DNA of 64,000 bases from Streptomyces sp. NBC_00258 (GTDB taxonomy: Bacteria; Actinomycetota; Actinomycetes; Streptomycetales; Streptomycetaceae), in contig NZ_CP108081.1 in assembly GCF_036182465.1 (NCBI RefSeq), forward strand, positions 12,090,001-12,154,000. Direction: 5' to 3'. Below, piece by piece: positions 8,333-16,759 of this stretch (positions are counted from its first letter, which is position 1; every line of letters starts with the position of its first letter). A program made the position numbers and the translations under genes. The notes under the pieces are model-generated. The model had not been told where the DNA came from, searched no databases, and worked only from the letters and a program-made list of their open reading frames with translations.

Positions 8333-9937
8333 GTGGACAGTTCGACACCGCCGGTGCTCGTGATCGGCAACGGGCCGGTAGGCCAGACGGCGGCGCTCCT
8401 TCTCGCACGGTGGGATATCCCCGTTGTGCTGCTCGACGCCCGTCCGGCGCGAGACGCGATCGGCTCGAAGGCGATTTGCCAGCACCGCGACGTGCTCGAC
8501 ATCTGGGAGTCGGTCGGCGCCGGCGCGGAGATCGCCGCGGAGGGACTCACCTGGGGTATCGCGCGCACCTTTTACCAGGACAGCGAACTGTTCGCCATCC
8601 AGCTCCAGGATTCCGGTGCGTCGCCGTTCCCGCCGTTCGTGAACATCTCGCAGGGCCGGACCGAGGAGCTCCTCGACCGGCAGATCGCCGCTCAGCCGCT
8701 CATCGAGGTGCGTTGGGGACACCGGGTCACCTCACTGGAACAGGACGCGCGAGAGGTCCGCGTGGGCTGCGTGACCGACCAAGGGCCGGTCACGCTCACC
8801 GGGTCCTTCGCGGTGGCCTGCCCGGGAGCGCGCGGACAAGCGGTGCGCGACCTGCTCGGCGTCACCTTTGAGGGACGCACCTTCGGCGACCAGTTCCTCA
8901 TCTGTGACATTCGCACCGACCTCCCCGGCTGGGAGCACGAGAGGCGGTTCTACTTCGACCCTGCGTGGAACCCAGGCCGACAAGTGTTGATCCACCCCTG
9001 CCCCGACTCGACCTTCCGGATCGACTGGCAGGTGCCCGACGGGTTCGACCTGGCAGTCGAGGAGGCAGGCGGCGAGCTCGACCGGCGCATTCGCGACGTC
9101 ATCGGCGATCGCGACTACGAGATCGTGTGGAAGTCCGTCTACCGGTTCCACGCGCGCGTCGCGAACCGGATGCGTGTCGGCCGGGTACTGCTGGCCGGCG
9201 ACGCGGCGCACCTGGTGGCACCTTTCGGTGCGCGCGGCCTCAACTCGGGCGTTCAGGACGCGGAGAACGCTGCCTGGAAGCTTGCCCACGTCCTGAACGG
9301 ATGGGCACCCGAGCAGCTCCTCGAGAGCTATCACCTGGAACGCCACGCGGCGGCCGTGGAGAACCTCGACGTCACCGCGAACACCATGCGATTCCTGATC
9401 CCCCAGGACGAAGACGACTGGCGTCGGCGTCGTGACACGCTGGAGAGGGCACGCGTCGACCAGGCAGCCTGTGCCGAGGTCGATTCGGGCCGAATGGCCG
9501 AACCGTTCTGGTACGTCGACTCGCCCCTCACCACCCCTGACTACCGCGGCCCGTTTCCCGGAAGGCCTCCCAAGGGAGCGGTCCCGGCACCCGCGCCCGG
9601 CGTACTGGTGCCGGACGTCCCGGTCACCGTGACCGGGCGGCCCGAGGTGTCGCGTCTGCGCAACCTGGCCAGGTCCGGCGTCACCGTCCTGGTCGGCGAC
9701 GACGCCCTCCATGTACTTGCCGATCTGGAGGCGCGGGCCTGGGCGCGGCCCGTGGCCGTGCATGCGATGTCATCGCTCGCGTCGAATCTCGGTGCGACCC
9801 TCGCCGCGCGCTCTCAGGAAGTGTGGGTGCTTCGGCCGGACGCGCACGTCGCCGCTGTCCTCGATGGCTCCGATGCCGGCGCCGTCTGGCAAGCGGTCGA
9901 CCGTGCTCTCGCTGTCACAGCAACCGTCCTGGCCTGA
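8333..9937 (+). CDS. FAD-dependent aromatic hydroxylase (MhpA/PheA-like)
   Basis: This 534-residue flavoprotein monooxygenase belongs to the p-hydroxybenzoate hydroxylase superfamily. The N-terminal FAD motif is VIGNGPVGQTAALLLA (from residue about 8). The second FAD motif is GDAAHLVAPFGARGLNSG, followed by QDAENAAWKLAHVL. A C-terminal thioredoxin-like extension, as in phenol hydroxylases, fits the length. The GTG at 8333 is the first start after the upstream stop. Because homogentisate dioxygenase follows, the simplest role is ring hydroxylation of a hydroxyphenylacetate-type compound to homogentisate. This substrate assignment is inference from context. Confidence 0.85.
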   Translation: MDSSTPPVLVIGNGPVGQTAALLLARWDIPVVLLDARPARDAIGSKAICQHRDVLDIWESVGAGAEIAAEGLTWGIARTFYQDSELFAIQLQDSGASPFPPFVNISQGRTEELLDRQIAAQPLIEVRWGHRVTSLEQDAREVRVGCVTDQGPVTLTGSFAVACPGARGQAVRDLLGVTFEGRTFGDQFLICDIRTDLPGWEHERRFYFDPAWNPGRQVLIHPCPDSTFRIDWQVPDGFDLAVEEAGGELDRRIRDVIGDRDYEIVWKSVYRFHARVANRMRVGRVLLAGDAAHLVAPFGARGLNSGVQDAENAAWKLAHVLNGWAPEQLLESYHLERHAAAVENLDVTANTMRFLIPQDEDDWRRRRDTLERARVDQAACAEVDSGRMAEPFWYVDSPLTTPDYRGPFPGRPPKGAVPAPAPGVLVPDVPVTVTGRPEVSRLRNLARSGVTVLVGDDALHVLADLEARAWARPVAVHAMSSLASNLGATLAARSQEVWVLRPDAHVAAVLDGSDAGAVWQAVDRALAVTATVLA

Positions 9938-9963
9938 GTCGCCACTTCCGAAGGAGACTTCCC

Positions 9964-11169
9964 ATGGCTCACTACCAGAGCGTCGGCAGCGTTCCGTCCA
10001 AGCGCCATACCCAGCACCGGGATCCGGACGGCAACCTCTACTACGAAGAGTTGATGGGAGAAGAGGGCTTTTCCTCGGACTCCTCGCTGCTCTACCACGT
10101 TGGTGTTCCGTCGGCCATCATCGGGGCGCGCGAGTGGGAACTGCCCGATCTGACGACGGTGGCGAACAGCCCGCTGACTCCGCGTCACCTCCGTCTGCAC
10201 GACCTGTTCCCCGGCCAGGGGTGGAAGGCCGTGGATGCCGTCACCGGGCGGCGTCTGGTACTCGGGAACGCAGACGTGCGGATCAGCTACGCGGCGGCTG
10301 GCGAGACCTCGCCGCTGTACCGCAACGCAACGGGCGACGAGTGTGTGTACGTCGAGGCCGGGACGGGGTCGGTGGAGACCGTGTTCGGAGACCTGGCCGT
10401 CGGCCCGGGTGACTACGTCATCCTGCCGCGAGCCACGACGCACCGCTGGGTGCCGAGTGGTGGCGTCCCGCTCCGGCTGTACGTCATTGAGGCGAACAGC
10501 CACATTGTGCCTCCGAAGCGGTACCTCTCTCGGCATGGGCAGTTCCTCGAGCACGCGCCGTACTGCGAGCGCGATCTCCGTCTGCCGGCGCACCCGCAGG
10601 TGGTCGACGAGCAGGACGTTGAGGTGTACGTCAAGCATCGCGGCACCGGCCCGGGCGGGCTTGCCGGAACGGTGCACGTGGTGCCGCGGCACCCCTTCGA
10701 CGTGGTCGGCTGGGACGGCTGCCTCTACCCCTACGCCTTCAACATCAGCGACTTCGAGCCGATCACGGGACGGATCCACCAGCCGCCTCCGGTGCACCAG
10801 GTCTTCGAGGGGCACAACTTCGTCATCTGCAACTTCGTCCCGCGCAAGGTCGACTACCACCCGGAGGCGGTGCCGGTGCCGTACTACCACTCCAACGTCG
10901 ACTCCGACGAGGTGATGTTCTATGTGGGGGGCGACTACGAGGCGCGCAAGGGCAGCGGTATCGACGTCGGGTCGGTCTCGCTGCATCCGGGAGGCCACTC
11001 GCACGGCCCGCAGCCGGGCGCCGTAGAGATGAGTCTGGGAATTGAGTTCTTCGACGAGCTTGCCGTTATGGTCGACACCTTCCGTCCACTCGAACTCGGC
11101 GAGGCCGGTCGAATCACTGACGACGGCGTGTACGCATGGTCGTGGTCCGGCCGGGGGGCACGGTCGTGA
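9964..11169 (+). CDS. hmgA: Homogentisate 1,2-dioxygenase
   Basis: This 401-residue two-cupin dioxygenase opens the homogentisate ring to maleylacetoacetate using Fe(II). It is the shorter bacterial variant beginning HYQSVGSVPSKRHTQHRD. Metal-ligand signatures near the C terminus are YYHSNVDSDEVMFY and HPGGHSHGPQPG. An AAGGAGA box lies 7 bases before the ATG. Its stop overlaps the GTG of the next gene (GTGA at 11166-11169). Hydroxylase upstream and fumarylacetoacetase downstream support the assignment. A related gentisate-like substrate cannot be excluded from sequence alone. Confidence 0.88.
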   Translation: MAHYQSVGSVPSKRHTQHRDPDGNLYYEELMGEEGFSSDSSLLYHVGVPSAIIGAREWELPDLTTVANSPLTPRHLRLHDLFPGQGWKAVDAVTGRRLVLGNADVRISYAAAGETSPLYRNATGDECVYVEAGTGSVETVFGDLAVGPGDYVILPRATTHRWVPSGGVPLRLYVIEANSHIVPPKRYLSRHGQFLEHAPYCERDLRLPAHPQVVDEQDVEVYVKHRGTGPGGLAGTVHVVPRHPFDVVGWDGCLYPYAFNISDFEPITGRIHQPPPVHQVFEGHNFVICNFVPRKVDYHPEAVPVPYYHSNVDSDEVMFYVGGDYEARKGSGIDVGSVSLHPGGHSHGPQPGAVEMSLGIEFFDELAVMVDTFRPLELGEAGRITDDGVYAWSWSGRGARS

Positions 11170-12026
11170 GCGCGCCAACCAGGGAAAAGCCGGCCGTCGG
11201 AGCGCTCTTCGATGCGCTGTTCGACGACGCGGCGATCTTCCCGCCGGGGGAGGCACCACTGCCCGAAGCCGTGCGCCGGCACCTCGCGTGGAAGGCGTCG
11301 GTCGACGCTCGTCACATCGGGCCGTTCGTGTGTGCGGCGACGCGGTGGGAGGAGCTCCGCGACGCGTTGCCCGACAAGACGGTTCTGGACGTCGCCCTCA
11401 CGGTGCCCGGCGGTGTGGAAGACCTGGGCCGGGCAATCGCCGCGGCAACTGAGGAACGACGTGTCCGTGTCGTCGCTGTCGAACTGCCGTTGGCCGCCAC
11501 CTCACTTCGGGCCGCGACGACGGTGAGTGACATGCTGCCCGAGAGCATGAGCGGGTATGTCGAGCTGTCACCGCACGATGTCGACGACACCGCCTGCGCG
11601 GCGTTGGCCACGGCTGGGCTCCGGCTCAAGGTCCGTACAGGCGGTTTGGCCACAACCGACTTTCCCGACGAGGACGTTCTGGCGGACCTGGTGCACCTGG
11701 CGGTACGGCACGGGCTGCCGTTCAAGGCGACAGCCGGCCTGCACCACGGGGTTCGGCACCGCGATCCCGTGACCGGGTTCGAGCACCACGGCTTCCTCAA
11801 CGTGCTGCTCGCGACAGCGGCTGCCGCCGCACGAGCGACCGCACCACAAGTGCGCGACGTGCTGGCGCATCAGGACGTGCGCGCCGTCGGCGACGCGGTC
11901 CGGCGCCTTTCTCCAGAGGTCACCGCGGACGCACGTCGTTACTTCCGCTCCTTTGGGACCTGCAGCATCGAGGAACCTCTCGCCGACCTCAACGACCTCC
12001 GACTTCTCCAGGAGAAAGCCGCATGA
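11166..12026 (+). CDS. Unrecognised 286-residue protein between hmgA and fahA
   Basis: I do not recognise a named family. Starting at the GTG coupled to the hmgA stop, the protein reads LFDALFDDAAIFPPGEAPLP near its N terminus, then alternating beta/alpha segments (VLDVALTVPGG, VVAVELPLAATS, GYVELSPHD, GLRLKVRTGGL, LPFKATAGLHHGVRHRD). The regular pattern ending in FKATAGLHH suggests a TIM-barrel-like fold. No signal peptide or membrane segment is visible. Both ends overlap their neighbours by four bases, so it is a core part of the operon. The cluster lacks a maleylacetoacetate isomerase, and this gene occupies the position where one would act. That function is a hypothesis. Confidence 0.8.
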   Translation: MSAPTREKPAVGALFDALFDDAAIFPPGEAPLPEAVRRHLAWKASVDARHIGPFVCAATRWEELRDALPDKTVLDVALTVPGGVEDLGRAIAAATEERRVRVVAVELPLAATSLRAATTVSDMLPESMSGYVELSPHDVDDTACAALATAGLRLKVRTGGLATTDFPDEDVLADLVHLAVRHGLPFKATAGLHHGVRHRDPVTGFEHHGFLNVLLATAAAAARATAPQVRDVLAHQDVRAVGDAVRRLSPEVTADARRYFRSFGTCSIEEPLADLNDLRLLQEKAA

Positions 12027-13279
12027 CCACGAGTGCGACCGACATGCCGTCGACGTGGCTCGGTCTGTCCGAAGACCACCCTTTCGGGCTCCAGACACTG
12101 CCCTATGGCGTTTTCGACGCCGGCTCCGGTCGGCGGGTCGGTGTGCGCATCGGCGAGTGCGTCCTGGATCTGGCTGCCGCGTGCGCGCGTTCGCGACGTA
12201 TCGATGCGGGCCTCTTCGCCCGAGGCAGCCTGGATGAGCTGCTGGCTGCCGGCCCGGACACCTGGGCAGCGGTGCGTGGCGAGGTACGAACCTGGCTCAG
12301 TGACACGAATTATCGCACCGCACTCGAGCCGTTGCTGGTCCCGCTCGAAGATGTGACCATGTGCCTTCCGTTCACGGTCGGCGACTACGTCGACTTCTAC
12401 GCGTCGGAACATCACGCGACCAACCTCGGGCGGATGTTCCGGCCTGACCAGGAGCCGCTGACACCGAACTGGAAGCACCTGCCCATCGGGTACCACGGCC
12501 GTTCCGGCACTGTGGTGGTGTCCGGCGAGCCGGTCTGGCGTCCACGAGGGCAGAGCCGTCGTCCAGACGGCGAGATCGTCGTCGGTCCGTCCACTCGCCT
12601 GGACATCGAGGTCGAGCTGGGCTTCGTGGTGGGTGCCCCGTCCCCGCGAGGGCGGGCCGTGCCGCTGGACGCGTTCGAGCAGCACGTGTTCGGCGTCTGC
12701 CTGGTCAACGACTGGTCCGCTCGCGACATCCAGGCGTGGGAGTATGTGCCCCTGGGTCCCTTCCTCGGCAAGTCGTTCGCCACGTCGCTCTCACCGTGGA
12801 TCGTTCCGCTCGAGGCTCTTCAGGCTGCCAGGGTCCGGCCACCGGTACGCGATCCCCGGCCGGCGGCCTATCTCGATGACGCGGCCACGCCTTCATGGGG
12901 AATCGACATCGACTTCAAGGTGGCTCTGAACGGCCACGTGGTCTCACACCCGCCGTTCGCGTCGATGTACTGGACCGGCGCACAGATGCTGGCACACATG
13001 ACGGTCAACGGCTCCTCACTGCGCACCGGCGACCTGTTCGCCTCTGGCACGGTGAGCGGGCCCGGGCGGGATCAGCGGGGTTCGTTCATCGAGCTCAGCT
13101 GGGGCGGGACCGAGCCGCTCATACTGCCGGACGGCACCACCAGGACGTTCCTCGAAGACGGCGACGAGGTGGTGATCTCGGCGACGGCTCCGGGACCGGA
13201 CGGGACCATGATCGGCTTCGGCGAGGTGCGTGGGCGAATCGTCTCCGAGCCGGCCACCGCGGAGGGCGAGGCGCCGTGA
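12023..13279 (+). CDS. fahA: Fumarylacetoacetase
   Basis: This 418-residue protein matches fumarylacetoacetate hydrolase, which splits fumarylacetoacetate to fumarate and acetoacetate. Visible signatures are DFYASEHHATNLGRMFR, GYHGRSGTVVVSG, LDIEVELGFVVG (metal-binding acidic residues), NDWSARDIQAWEYVPLGPF and GKSFATSLSPW. The length is full for the family. The ATG overlaps the upstream stop (ATGA), and the stop overlaps the GTG of the CoA-transferase gene. The call is secure, and it anchors the homogentisate pathway assignment of the whole operon. Confidence 0.94.
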   Translation: MTTSATDMPSTWLGLSEDHPFGLQTLPYGVFDAGSGRRVGVRIGECVLDLAAACARSRRIDAGLFARGSLDELLAAGPDTWAAVRGEVRTWLSDTNYRTALEPLLVPLEDVTMCLPFTVGDYVDFYASEHHATNLGRMFRPDQEPLTPNWKHLPIGYHGRSGTVVVSGEPVWRPRGQSRRPDGEIVVGPSTRLDIEVELGFVVGAPSPRGRAVPLDAFEQHVFGVCLVNDWSARDIQAWEYVPLGPFLGKSFATSLSPWIVPLEALQAARVRPPVRDPRPAAYLDDAATPSWGIDIDFKVALNGHVVSHPPFASMYWTGAQMLAHMTVNGSSLRTGDLFASGTVSGPGRDQRGSFIELSWGGTEPLILPDGTTRTFLEDGDEVVISATAPGPDGTMIGFGEVRGRIVSEPATAEGEAP

Positions 13280-14079
13280 CTGATCGTGCGCGCAGGGGAC
13301 TGGACAAGGCCGTCGGATCCGCTGCCGAGGCCGTCGCGGACATTGCCTCGGGTTCTTCCCTGGCGGTCGGCGGCTTCGGTCTGTGCGGCATCCCGGCGGC
13401 CCTGATCGAGGCTGTCCTCGACACTGGTGTCGACCGGCTCGAGGCCGTCTCGAACAACGCCGGTGTCGACGAATGGGGTCTGGGGCGATTGTTGTCCCGG
13501 GGACGGATTCGCCGGATGGTCGCGTCGTACGTCGGCGAGAACAAGGAGTTCGCACGGCAGTACCTCTCCGGCGAACTGGAGGTTGAGCTGACCCCCCAGG
13601 GCACCCTGGCGGAACGGCTGCGCGCCGGAGGATCGGGCATCCCTGCGTTCTACACGGCGACCGGTGTGGGCACGCAGGTCGCCGAGGGCGGCCTGCCGTG
13701 GAAGTACGACGCGTACGGCAACGTGGAGCTGGAGTCGCCCCCGAAGGAGATCCGGACGCTCGACACACCTGGCGGCGCCCGGGACTTCGTCCTGGAGCGG
13801 GCAATCGTGTGCGACTTCGGGCTGGTGCGTGCGTGGAAGGGCGATCGGCACGGCAACCTCGTCTATCGCGACTCCGCGCGCAACTTCAACCCGCTGGCAG
13901 CGATGTGCGGGCAGATCACGATCGCCGAGGTCGAGCACCTCGTCGAACCCGGCGACATCGATCCCAACGAAGTACACACGCCCGGCGTGTTCGTGCAGCG
14001 CGTGGTCGCTCTGACGCCGGACCAAGCCGCCGAAAAGCGGATCGAGAAGCGCACGGTGAGGGGAAGGAGCGAAGCCTGA
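13276..14079 (+). CDS. scoA: 3-oxoacid CoA-transferase subunit A
   Basis: This 267-residue protein is the alpha subunit of a class I succinyl-CoA:3-oxoacid CoA-transferase. Family signatures are SLAVGGFGLCGIPAALI (glycine-rich CoA loop), LEAVSNNAGVDEWGLG, GSGIPAFYTATGVGT and LVYRDSARNFNPLAAM. With subunit B it activates acetoacetate to acetoacetyl-CoA, the last step needed after fumarylacetoacetase. The GTG at 13276 overlaps the fahA stop. The stop shares a base with the subunit B start. Confidence 0.93.
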   Translation: MTDRARRGLDKAVGSAAEAVADIASGSSLAVGGFGLCGIPAALIEAVLDTGVDRLEAVSNNAGVDEWGLGRLLSRGRIRRMVASYVGENKEFARQYLSGELEVELTPQGTLAERLRAGGSGIPAFYTATGVGTQVAEGGLPWKYDAYGNVELESPPKEIRTLDTPGGARDFVLERAIVCDFGLVRAWKGDRHGNLVYRDSARNFNPLAAMCGQITIAEVEHLVEPGDIDPNEVHTPGVFVQRVVALTPDQAAEKRIEKRTVRGRSEA

Positions 14080-14738
14080 TGGCCTGGACGCGGGAACAGA
14101 TGGCGGCCAGGGCTGCCTCGGAACTGACACACGGGTCGTACGTGAACCTCGGCATCGGTCTGCCGACTCTAGTGCCGAACCATGTCGCCGACGATGTCGA
14201 GCTCGTCCTGCAGTCTGAGAACGGCATTCTCGGTGTCGGCCCGTACCCGAACGACGGGGAGGAGGATCCCGACCTGATCAACGCCGGCAAGGAGACCGTC
14301 ACCGTGCGGCGTGGCGCGTCGTTCTTCGACTCGGCCACGAGCTTCGGGATGATCCGCGGCGGCAAGATCGACGCAGCGATCCTGGGAGCGATGCAGGTCT
14401 CGGCGGCCGGGGACATCGCCAACTGGATGATCCCCGGGAAGATGGTCAAGGGCATGGGCGGCGCGATGGACTTGGTCCATGGCGCCAAGCGGGTGATCGT
14501 GTTGATGGAGCACGTCGCCCGAGACGGCAGCTACAAGATCGTCAAAGAGTGCTCCCTGCCCTACACCGGCAAGAGAGTCGTGCAACGCATCATCACCGAC
14601 CTCGCCGTCATCGACATCACGCCACCGTCAGAAGGCGGGGGGCTCAAGCTGGTCGAACTCGCACCCGGCGTCACCGAGGACGAGGTCAAGGAGCAAACTG
14701 AGCCCCCACTTGGCATGGGCCTGAAGCACGGGCCATAG
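14079..14738 (+). CDS. scoB: 3-oxoacid CoA-transferase subunit B
   Basis: This 219-residue beta subunit carries YVNLGIGLPTLVPNHV and the catalytic glutamate motif SENGILGVGP, which forms the glutamyl-CoA thioester. IRGGKIDAAILGAMQVS and GAMDLVHGAKRVIV complete the family pattern. It is the last gene of the operon that starts at 7364. Start and preceding stop overlap as TGATG. A hairpin follows about 65 bases after the stop. Confidence 0.93.
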   Translation: MAWTREQMAARAASELTHGSYVNLGIGLPTLVPNHVADDVELVLQSENGILGVGPYPNDGEEDPDLINAGKETVTVRRGASFFDSATSFGMIRGGKIDAAILGAMQVSAAGDIANWMIPGKMVKGMGGAMDLVHGAKRVIVLMEHVARDGSYKIVKECSLPYTGKRVVQRIITDLAVIDITPPSEGGGLKLVELAPGVTEDEVKEQTEPPLGMGLKHGP

Positions 14739-14803
14739 AAGGAATCTCGATACAGACCAGTCGACCTGCAGCGCGCCAGACTCCGTTCCACGACGTCATG
14801 GCG

Positions 14804-14823
14804 GAGCTCGGGGATCCGAGCTC
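14804..14823. terminator. Hairpin after the aromatic operon
   Basis: GAGCTCG and CGAGCTC form a perfect 7-bp stem around the loop GGGATC. There is no T-tract, as is common for actinomycete terminators. It sits between the end of scoB and the folate block and could end the catabolic transcript. The remaining 220 bases of this gap hold no supported gene. Confidence 0.4.
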
Positions 14824-14959
14824 ACCCTGTTGTTCGGGCCGCTGCATCCCGTCGCCAGGGCATCACCACGGTTGTGTTCTGAAGTCATAGGCCACGAACC
14901 GCTCACCCCATGCAACGAGGACCCTGACCTGCCCGCTGACACCAGGAGAACCAGCCATC

Positions 14960-15880
14960 GTGAACCGTCTGCCCTTCACCCGGGACGCGGGCGTGCGCGC
15001 GGATCTGCGGCGCACCCTGGGACACCTCGGTTATGAGGTGATCCCGTTCAAGAAGACGGAGGAAGCGGTACTCACCCACGTGCCCATGAGCGTGCCGCTG
15101 ACCGTGACCGTATCCCGCGCCAAGGGACAGGACGCGACCGTCGAACTCGCTGTCGCGCTGGCCGGTCACGGCTACTCGGTCTCGCCGCACCTGTCGGCCC
15201 ACCAGATCCGCGACCGCGCCCACTTGGCGGAGATCGTGACCCGGTGCAGCGCAGCGGGTATCACCGGAGTCTTCGTCGTCGGCGGTGATCGCACCGGCAC
15301 TCCGACGGCCTTCGCCGACGCGATGGAACTACTGCGAGCTCTGCACGAGATCGGCCACGGCTTCGCCGACATCGGTATCGGCGGTCACCCGGAGGGCCAC
15401 CCGGAAGCGGACGACGAAGCGCTGTTCCAGGCGCTGAAGGACAAAGCACCCCTGGCTACCCACATCACTACCCAGATCGTCTTCGACCCCAAGGCCATCC
15501 TCGGCTGGGCCCGAGAACTGAGAAACCGCGGCATCGACCTGCCGGTGTATATCGGCGTGCCCGGCGCGGTCCACCGCCAGAAGTTGCTACGCATCTCCAG
15601 CGGGCTGGGTATCGGCCAGTCGGTGAAGTTCCTGAAAAAGCAGCAGAACCTGTTCTGGCGCTTCTTCCTGCCCGGCGGCTACCGGCCGGACGGCATCATC
15701 AACGGCCTGGCGCCCCACCTGGGCAAGCCCGAGAACACCATCGCCGGCTTCCACGTCTTCACCTTCAACGACCTCGAGCCCACCGAGGCCTGGCGCAAGC
15801 GCGCGCTGCGCGGCCTGGCGGTGCGCCCGCACCTGGAAAAGCGCGCGCTCCGCAACAGCAACACCACCACCGTCTTCTGA
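14960..15880 (+). CDS. Methylenetetrahydrofolate reductase-like protein
   Basis: This 306-residue protein has the MTHFR barrel fold. Recognisable segments are THVPMSVPLTVTVSR, GHGYSVSPHLSAHQIRD, GVFVVGGDRTGTP, ADIGIGGHPEGHPEAD and THITTQIVFDPKAILGW. It starts at GTG 14960 with AGGAGA 10 bases upstream. It would interconvert 5,10-methylene- and 5-methyl-THF. The divergent MetF type is often found beside folate-dependent demethylases, where it oxidises methyl-THF. It lies 12 bases before folD, so the two act in one pathway. The preferred direction is inference. Confidence 0.85.
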   Translation: MNRLPFTRDAGVRADLRRTLGHLGYEVIPFKKTEEAVLTHVPMSVPLTVTVSRAKGQDATVELAVALAGHGYSVSPHLSAHQIRDRAHLAEIVTRCSAAGITGVFVVGGDRTGTPTAFADAMELLRALHEIGHGFADIGIGGHPEGHPEADDEALFQALKDKAPLATHITTQIVFDPKAILGWARELRNRGIDLPVYIGVPGAVHRQKLLRISSGLGIGQSVKFLKKQQNLFWRFFLPGGYRPDGIINGLAPHLGKPENTIAGFHVFTFNDLEPTEAWRKRALRGLAVRPHLEKRALRNSNTTTVF

Positions 15881-15892
15881 AAGGCAGCCTCC

Positions 15893-16759
15893 ATGTCCGC
15901 TGAGCTGATCGATGGGACGACGACTGCGCGGCGAGTCCGCGAGGACATCGCGAAAAGCGTCGCCGAACTGGTCGCTGCCGGCGGGACCGTTCCCGGCCTG
16001 GCGACAGTACTCATCGGGGACGACCCTGCCTCGCACGTCTACGTCCGCAACAAACGACGAGCTTGCGCCGAGGTCGGCATCCGCGACCACCACCGGCATC
16101 TGCCCGCCGACGTCGACCAGGCCACCGCTGCGGCACTGATCGACGAACTCGCCTCTGACCCCGCTGTTTCCGGGATACTGCTGCAACTGCCCACCCCGGG
16201 CCACCTGGACGCGGAGGCACTGCTTGCCCTGATTCCGGCGGCCAAGGACGTCGATGGGCTGACCACCGCCAACGCAGGGCTGCTCGCCCAGGGGCGACCA
16301 GGGCTGCGCCCCTGCACCCCGTCGGGCATCATCGTGCTGCTCGATCAGTACGACGTTCCGCTGCGGGGCGCCGAAGTCGTCGTCGTCGGCCGCTCGGCCC
16401 TGGTCGGCAAGCCAATGGCCCAGCTTCTGCTGGAGCGCGACGCCACGGTGACGACGTGCCACTCCCGTACCCGGGACCTGTCGGCTGTCTGCCGCCGAGC
16501 CGACATCCTCGTCGTGGCCGCCGGCATTCCCGAGCTCATCGGCCCGGCCGCGGTCAAGCCCGGCGCGACCGTGGTCGACGTCGGCATTCACCGCCGCGAC
16601 ACCGGTCTGTGCGGCGATGTCGACACGGCCGCTGTCGCCGAGGTCGCCGCTCGGATCACCCCCGTCCCGGGCGGTGTGGGCCCGATGACCATCGTCATGC
16701 TGCTGGCCAACACGCTCACCGCCGCGCGACGCCAGCAGGGCATGGCCGGCCGGCCATGA
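15893..16759 (+). CDS. folD: Methylene-THF dehydrogenase/cyclohydrolase
   Basis: This 288-residue bifunctional FolD oxidises 5,10-methylene-THF to methenyl-THF and hydrolyses it to 10-formyl-THF. It shows ATVLIGDDPASHVYVRNK, the cyclohydrolase lysine region, LLQLPTPGHLD, KDVDGLTTANAG, RPCTPSGI, VVVGRSALVGKPMAQLLL (NADP site) and the C-terminal TPVPGGVGPMTIVMLLANT. An AAAGGCAG box precedes the ATG. Its stop overlaps the pabB-pabC start by ATGA. It is probably an extra copy dedicated to this C1 block. Confidence 0.95.
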   Translation: MSAELIDGTTTARRVREDIAKSVAELVAAGGTVPGLATVLIGDDPASHVYVRNKRRACAEVGIRDHHRHLPADVDQATAAALIDELASDPAVSGILLQLPTPGHLDAEALLALIPAAKDVDGLTTANAGLLAQGRPGLRPCTPSGIIVLLDQYDVPLRGAEVVVVGRSALVGKPMAQLLLERDATVTTCHSRTRDLSAVCRRADILVVAAGIPELIGPAAVKPGATVVDVGIHRRDTGLCGDVDTAAVAEVAARITPVPGGVGPMTIVMLLANTLTAARRQQGMAGRP

